Shown here: positions 59,858 through 64,000 of the stretch, piece after piece
How positions within the stretch are numbered: the stretch's first letter is position 1
Layout of the letters: every line of letters begins with the position of its first letter
Assembly (NCBI GenBank): GCA_021399435.1
Contig: JAJTUP010000025.1
Coordinates: 496,001 to 560,000 of the forward strand
Source: Diaporthe sp. PMI_573
Taxonomy: Eukaryota > Ascomycota > Sordariomycetes > Diaporthales > Diaporthaceae
Direction: 5' to 3'
Length of the DNA: 64,000 nt
The notes under the pieces: model-generated
Told to the model about the DNA's origin: nothing
What the model saw: only the letters and a program-made list of their open reading frames with translations
Database searches by the model: none
Position numbers and translations under genes: made by a program

Positions 59858-60976
59858 ATGGATCTGTCGAAACCACTCTGGTCATCCCAGCCTTTCAAGG
59901 CAGTCTACACCACATATTTTCTACTCAAAACTCCACTCCATCTGCTATTACTCTCGATTGCGTATGTGGCGAAGCCACTTCGGCCGCAGCCGGGATGGGG
60001 CGTGAAAGATAACGTGCAGGCTGCCATGGCGAGGATGCTCTTCAGCTTTTGGGCCTCAATACGTTCTCAGCGGCCCGTCTATACCGCGCCTGAAAAGGCC
60101 CAGGACAGACACGCCCGCGTCGAACCGCCGCCCGCAGCCTTCTTCCAGGGCGCCCTGGCAGCTTCCGACCTCGTCAAGCCGGCGGCGGTCGATGCGGTCT
60201 GGTTCCCCAGCCCGCCCCCGTCCAGCTCAGCCGAGCTCGCGAAGCAGAAAGTCGTCCTGCATTTCCCGGGCGGCGCGTTCGTCCTCGCGTTCAGCCACGA
60301 GAAATCGGGGAGACCGATCGCCGAGGCGCTGAACAAGCACTTCAAGGCGGACAGGACCGTCTGGGCCCAGTACCGCCTGTCTGGCACTCCTGAGACCTGC
60401 TTCCCCGGCGCGGTTCAGGATTCCGTGACTTTCTACCACTATGTCATATCCCTTGGGGTGGATCCTGCAAATATCATTGTGTCGGGCGACTCGGCCGGGG
60501 GCAATGTCGCCCTCGCGCTCGCGCGGTATCTCCGGGACAGCCAAACAAAACTCCCGTTACCAGGGGGTTTCGCCGTCTTTTCTCCGTGGATACACGTGAC
60601 CGCCACGGCTGGCAGGGACTATGACCAGGAGAACCACTCCCAGACCGATGTACTCCACAGTTCTGTCTTGCAATGGGGTGCCAATGTGTATCGGCCGCAG
60701 GGCCAACTCTCGCCAGAGACGGAGGCCTACATATCACCGCTGCACCAACCCTTCGAGCTGCCAGTACCTCTTTATATCCATGCAGGTGCGGCTGAGGGAA
60801 TGCATGACCAGATTAAGAGTTTCTCGGAGGAGATGGCGCGGGTTGGAGGGAACCGAGTGCTGTTCCGCTCGACACCGTTGGCGCCGCACAATCTACCCTT
60901 CAGCCATGAGCAATTTGGCATGAAGAGGGAGTTGGAAGAGTCTCTCAACGAGGCCTGTGAGTTTCTGGGTCGGTAA
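59858..60976 (+). CDS. Alpha/beta hydrolase, HSL/steryl-acetyl-hydrolase type
   Basis: Carboxylesterase-like enzyme. Single exon, 372 residues. Nucleophile elbow SGDSAGGN (S ~211) as in the hormone-sensitive-lipase family. The oxyanion-hole motif that is usually HGGG reads LHFPGGAF (~132-139). The acid is probably in AAEGMHDQ (~313-320) and the catalytic His in APHNLPF (~347). The N terminus has a hydrophobic stretch (HLLLLSIAYVA) that may anchor it to the ER or another membrane, as in related fungal esterases. The ATG at 59858 follows an A-rich leader. It is located 4.2 kb from the PKS start, on the other side of the rhodopsin-like gene; hydrolases of this fold can release or deacylate polyketides, but this one is not of the LovG/FSH1 type, so a role is only a hypothesis. 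Confidence 0.88.
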   Translation: MDLSKPLWSSQPFKAVYTTYFLLKTPLHLLLLSIAYVAKPLRPQPGWGVKDNVQAAMARMLFSFWASIRSQRPVYTAPEKAQDRHARVEPPPAAFFQGALAASDLVKPAAVDAVWFPSPPPSSSAELAKQKVVLHFPGGAFVLAFSHEKSGRPIAEALNKHFKADRTVWAQYRLSGTPETCFPGAVQDSVTFYHYVISLGVDPANIIVSGDSAGGNVALALARYLRDSQTKLPLPGGFAVFSPWIHVTATAGRDYDQENHSQTDVLHSSVLQWGANVYRPQGQLSPETEAYISPLHQPFELPVPLYIHAGAAEGMHDQIKSFSEEMARVGGNRVLFRSTPLAPHNLPFSHEQFGMKRELEESLNEACEFLGR

Positions 60977-61774
60977 TCCAATGGTGAAAGCGAGATTTGC
61001 AATAATACCCCTGCCCCAATCCTTCATCTCTGGGCTGAATTTGGGAGGGTTGAAAGGTGTGTCATGTTCTGTCTCTGTCCATAGGTTGGCATCGAAAAAG
61101 TCTACGTCCTAAATACCAAATCTGTCTTGCCATTTACGACGTTGATGGCTTCTGCTGATTCATAGAATACTTGACCAAACAAGAACACGTAGAACTCACA
61201 TGCATTCTTTTCAAGCCTACAAAATTGTGCCACACGGTACGCGCTTTGATGGATCGATCAACGCTCGGGCGTTGCCTGTTCAATGATTATGGCACTCAGA
61301 CGTCTGCGTTGTATTAACCTTCTCCCTGGGCGTTCGTTGCTCGAGCGTGTGGTGTGGCCCTTCAGCTAGCATAGTGATATAGACCTGATGGGCTGCATAT
61401 GTAGACTCGTAGAATCAATTTGCGACTACGTCCATTTTGGTCTTTTACACGATCTTATCTATATATTCGGGCAACATTTGAGCATATTATTATCCCATGC
61501 ATCAACGATAGAACTCATACACTCTTGAAATTATTTTGATCTCGGTCTGTTCTGCTGGTTGACGTAGTCCACTTGGGAGGACCAAGGTGACGAGGCGAGC
61601 GTATAACACATTTTGGAACCGAGTTTCAATTGGGTTCTCTAAACAAGAGAACGAGAAGAGGAGATCCGAGCAGTCCGAGGACTGCCGGAAGTGCTACAAC
61701 GTACTAGAACATTTGAACTCGTACTGCTACTGGGTCATATGCTTCTGAGAACCAATCCAAGCACTAGTAGTCAC
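60977..61774. other. Convergent intergenic region
   Basis: Between the 3' ends of the alpha/beta hydrolase and the secreted lipase genes. AT-rich near 61400-61540. Nothing recognised. Confidence 0.6.
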
Positions 61775-63148
61775 TCAACCAGCCTGGCCCCTAACGAAGT
61801 CTTGGTTGACGGGCACAGCTGTCCGAGTTGTGCAGCCCTCCGCAATGCCCACACCCGCAAAGCGCTGCCTAATCCAGTCGATATAGTAAGGCTGCGCAGC
61901 CTGAAAGGCGGGATCATGGCCCAGCTCAGGGACCAAGTATAGTTCAGCCGTTGACTTGGGAAACGCAGAGCAAGTGCGATTGAAGTCCCACTCGGTGTTA
62001 TTTGAGTATGTGAGGGTGTCGTTCAGCCCCTGCACAACGAGCATGGGCGCGGCCAACTGCGCAGCTCCTGCTCCGTTGAAGCGTTCCTGCCAGTCCACGA
62101 ACTGGGGGGACGTCAACCAGCTCGTGTTCTTGTAGATCTGCGCCGTCGTCAGGTTGGCGAAGAGAGCCTCGCCCGTCACGAGGCAGGACGTGTCGGCCAT
62201 CGGGAGCAGCGCCTTGGCCGGCTCGTTGATGTAGTCGTCAAAGTTCAGGTCCGAGTAGATGCGCGTGACCGATTGCAGGAGATATACGGACACGATGTCG
62301 CCCAGCGGGCCATCGCCAGCTAGCTCGATCTCCTTGGGAATCAGGTCGATGGGCCTCATGGCTGGTGCCGCGGAGACCGCGCCGATTAGTTTGCCCGCCT
62401 TGAGCAGCGCGTCCTGGTCGGCCATCGCCAAGCGCTCGTTGGTGCGCCAGGCGGTCATGCCTCCCTCGCTGTGTCCCGCGACGACCCACTCGTCCGAGAG
62501 GATATCGCCAAGGACACTACGGGCCGCAACTAGAGCGTATGCCACGTCGGCAGCATGTATCATTCCGGCTTCGTAGTGAAACTCGCCCGGAACCACACTG
62601 CCTAGGCCGGCGTAGTCTGGAGCGACAACTGCGTACCCGCTTGATGCGAGGAAGAAGGGTGCTTCCCAGCCATAATAGAGCTGTCGGTTGTTGCTTGGCG
62701 CACACTGTCTCGCGCGCCCAGCCGTGCCATGTGCCCAGACAACCGTGTTGAATTTGGAGGCGTCGGGTGCCGACCATGTTCCCGGCCAGTAGGGCAGGAG
62801 GACGAAGGCGGATGCAGGGATGGGGTTTCGGTCGATGTCTTCGGTCACGTAGAGGAAGCGGGCGAGAGACATGCCGCTGGGCACCATCGACCAGTTGGCC
62901 GCGACATGGTCGGCCGACAGCGCCTGCCACCTCAAGACGTCTCCGGGCTTGGAGGACGAGGCATTGCTTGGCGTGTCATAGAACGGGTCGTCACTGATGT
63001 TCTGGGTTGCCCATTGGGCTTGCTCAGAAGCTAGTGCGGCCCGGTAGCTTTGCATGCATTGTTCGTCACAGCCAGTTGTGTCCACGCCTTGGCCACTGGC
63101 GAGGAGAGCGGTTGAGATGACCCCGAGGAAATAAGAGAGAGGAAGCAT
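61775..63148 (-). CDS. Secreted lipase (fungal secretory-lipase family)
   Basis: Extracellular triacylglycerol lipase/esterase of the Candida LIP-like family. Single exon, 457 residues. Signal peptide MLPLSYFLGVISTALLASGQG, then a Cys-bearing N-terminal segment (TTGCDEQCMQSY). Nucleophile VVAGHSEGG (S ~225), acid in VQGLNDTLT (~372) and His in PELGHDPAF (~411), giving a plausible Ser-Asp-His triad in the expected order; TVVWAHGTAG (~135) precedes the oxyanion region and DYAGLG is the family's post-strand motif. Several N-glycosylation sequons (NIS, NAS, NWS, NTS, NNT, NRT) fit secretion. The ATG is at 63146-63148. Nothing suggests truncation. Confidence 0.9.
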   Translation of the reverse strand: MLPLSYFLGVISTALLASGQGVDTTGCDEQCMQSYRAALASEQAQWATQNISDDPFYDTPSNASSSKPGDVLRWQALSADHVAANWSMVPSGMSLARFLYVTEDIDRNPIPASAFVLLPYWPGTWSAPDASKFNTVVWAHGTAGRARQCAPSNNRQLYYGWEAPFFLASSGYAVVAPDYAGLGSVVPGEFHYEAGMIHAADVAYALVAARSVLGDILSDEWVVAGHSEGGMTAWRTNERLAMADQDALLKAGKLIGAVSAAPAMRPIDLIPKEIELAGDGPLGDIVSVYLLQSVTRIYSDLNFDDYINEPAKALLPMADTSCLVTGEALFANLTTAQIYKNTSWLTSPQFVDWQERFNGAGAAQLAAPMLVVQGLNDTLTYSNNTEWDFNRTCSAFPKSTAELYLVPELGHDPAFQAAQPYYIDWIRQRFAGVGIAEGCTTRTAVPVNQDFVRGQAG

Positions 63149-64000
63149 GGTTGCGAGCGTGATGGACTACTCTGACGAGGAAATCACAAGAGTTCAGATT
63201 CGAAAGGGTCAGTTTTATATATTTATATATAGAAGAGAGCACGTCTATGGGGGGAATTATACACGAGTGGGTAGTATCCCCGGGCCCTGAGTAAGTCCTT
63301 AGCATCGAGAAATTACAATGACTTCATTGAATTCCCCTTTTCTCTCTTCGGTATCAATGTCAACCGACTTACGAGCCGAACTGGGTTCCGTATAGGGGCA
63401 CTTGAAGTGACATTACTCTGCATCCACGATGTCAAGAAGTGGTATCTGTCCCGCGCGGGTGTATTTTTGCCCGGATTGATATGACAGCTCGAATGCTATT
63501 GGTTACATTTTACAACGCAACCCCTATGTTCGCTCATCATCGAGGAGCAGTTCATCCCGCATATAGACGACTCAGGGTCGACCTTCCGAAGTTGGTCCCT
63601 TATGGACGACTGAGGGTCGACCTTCCAAATTTGTACATGACTTACATGACTGGGGTGGGGTTTGCTAAGAGGGGTTGTAATGCTGACCAATAGCATTCGG
63701 GCTGGCGTACAAATCCTAGCAAAATGCACCCTCCGATGTCGTGTCCCCACTAGTTTCCCTGATGCTTTAAATGGGGAAGTCCATATACGGCGGGCGGGAT
63801 CTAGGCGGAAGGACACTTTTTAATGGAACAACTATTTATGTGCTGGCTGTGCCCTAAGGTGAACATGACGAATGCAATAACAGCCGTAAACCATTGCCGT
63901 TGTTGGTGATGGTGCAAAATGGCGGTAACCAGCATGCCGTCTATGACTCGGATGGTTACTCACAGATCGAGCAGGAAGGTGATGAACAAGAAGACAGATT
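63149..64000. other. Right-edge intergenic region with inverted-repeat element
   Basis: Upstream flank of the secreted lipase gene, then the inverted-repeat element described separately. From about 63740 to the window end I see no coding exon; a gene could begin just beyond the edge. Confidence 0.55.
63457..63731. repeat. Long inverted repeat, MITE-like
   Basis: The arms at 63457-63525 and 63669-63731 are imperfect inverted copies of about 65 bases: both contain GGGTG(T/C)ATTTT near the outer edge, CGAATGCTATTGGT in the middle and ACAAC...CCCCT at the inner edge. Weaker similarity may extend outward. The ~145-base interior holds two direct copies of AGGGTCGACCTTCC (about 63574-63588 and 63613-63626). 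No ORF inside. The structure resembles a miniature inverted-repeat transposable element; no target-site duplication was identified by eye. Confidence 0.65.

Overview
The window reads as nuclear DNA of a filamentous ascomycete (Pezizomycotina, most likely Sordariomycetes). Most genes carry short introns of about 50-120 bases with GT-AG borders (two are GC-AG). Typical Pezizomycotina families are present: a highly reducing polyketide synthase (HR-PKS), a HET-domain gene, a STAND/NLR protein with TPRs, F-box proteins and a PTH11/rhodopsin-type membrane protein. I rebuilt exon structures by eye from splice signals and reading-frame continuity, so boundaries are predictions.

Layout. (1) 1-10.4 kb, housekeeping: TATA-binding protein (90-1038, -) and mitochondrial ETF-ubiquinone oxidoreductase (8246-10385, -), separated by a 7.2 kb gene-poor, GC-rich stretch of microsatellites and homopolymers. 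(2) 13.7-15.4 kb: a secreted, extremely Ala/Lys/Gly/Asn-rich low-complexity protein in five exons. (3) 16.8-30.2 kb, accessory genes: an F-box C-terminal remnant, a class III aminotransferase-like protein with a C-terminal Cys-rich zinc-finger-like tail, a convergent SxxK serine hydrolase (beta-lactamase fold), an NLR-like STAND protein and an M1 aminopeptidase. (4) 30.6-34.8 kb: an amidoligase, a gamma-glutamylcyclotransferase-like gene and an uncharacterised two-exon gene, which may form a gamma-glutamyl/amide metabolism module. (5) 34.9-46.5 kb: a decayed HET gene, an F-box protein, a secreted protein with a possible deaminase-like core whose last exon lies between two inverted 15-bp minisatellite arrays, a secreted GDSL/SGNH esterase and an LRR-like protein. 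(6) 47.1-63.1 kb: an intact 13-exon HR-PKS (KS-AT-DH-cMT-ER-KR-ACP, no releasing domain), then a PTH11/rhodopsin-like membrane protein, an HSL-type alpha/beta hydrolase and a secreted lipase. (7) 63.4-63.8 kb: a small element with long inverted repeats.

How the genes work together. TBP and ETF-QO are core functions (transcription initiation; electron transfer from fatty-acid and amino-acid oxidation to ubiquinone). The rest looks like a fast-evolving accessory block: self/non-self recognition (NLR, HET relic), secreted hydrolases, and a small polyketide locus where the nearby alpha/beta hydrolase is a candidate for product release or tailoring. No pathway transcription factor, P450 or transporter is visible beside the PKS, so the locus is either minimal or its partners lie beyond the right edge.

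Most notable for follow-up: the amidoligase/GGCT neighbourhood, the low-complexity secreted protein, the secreted deaminase-like candidate with its minisatellite arrays, the aminotransferase-zinc-finger fusion, the HET relic whose stop codons look RIP-like, and two non-coding repeats (a 79-bp dispersed repeat and a MITE-like inverted repeat).
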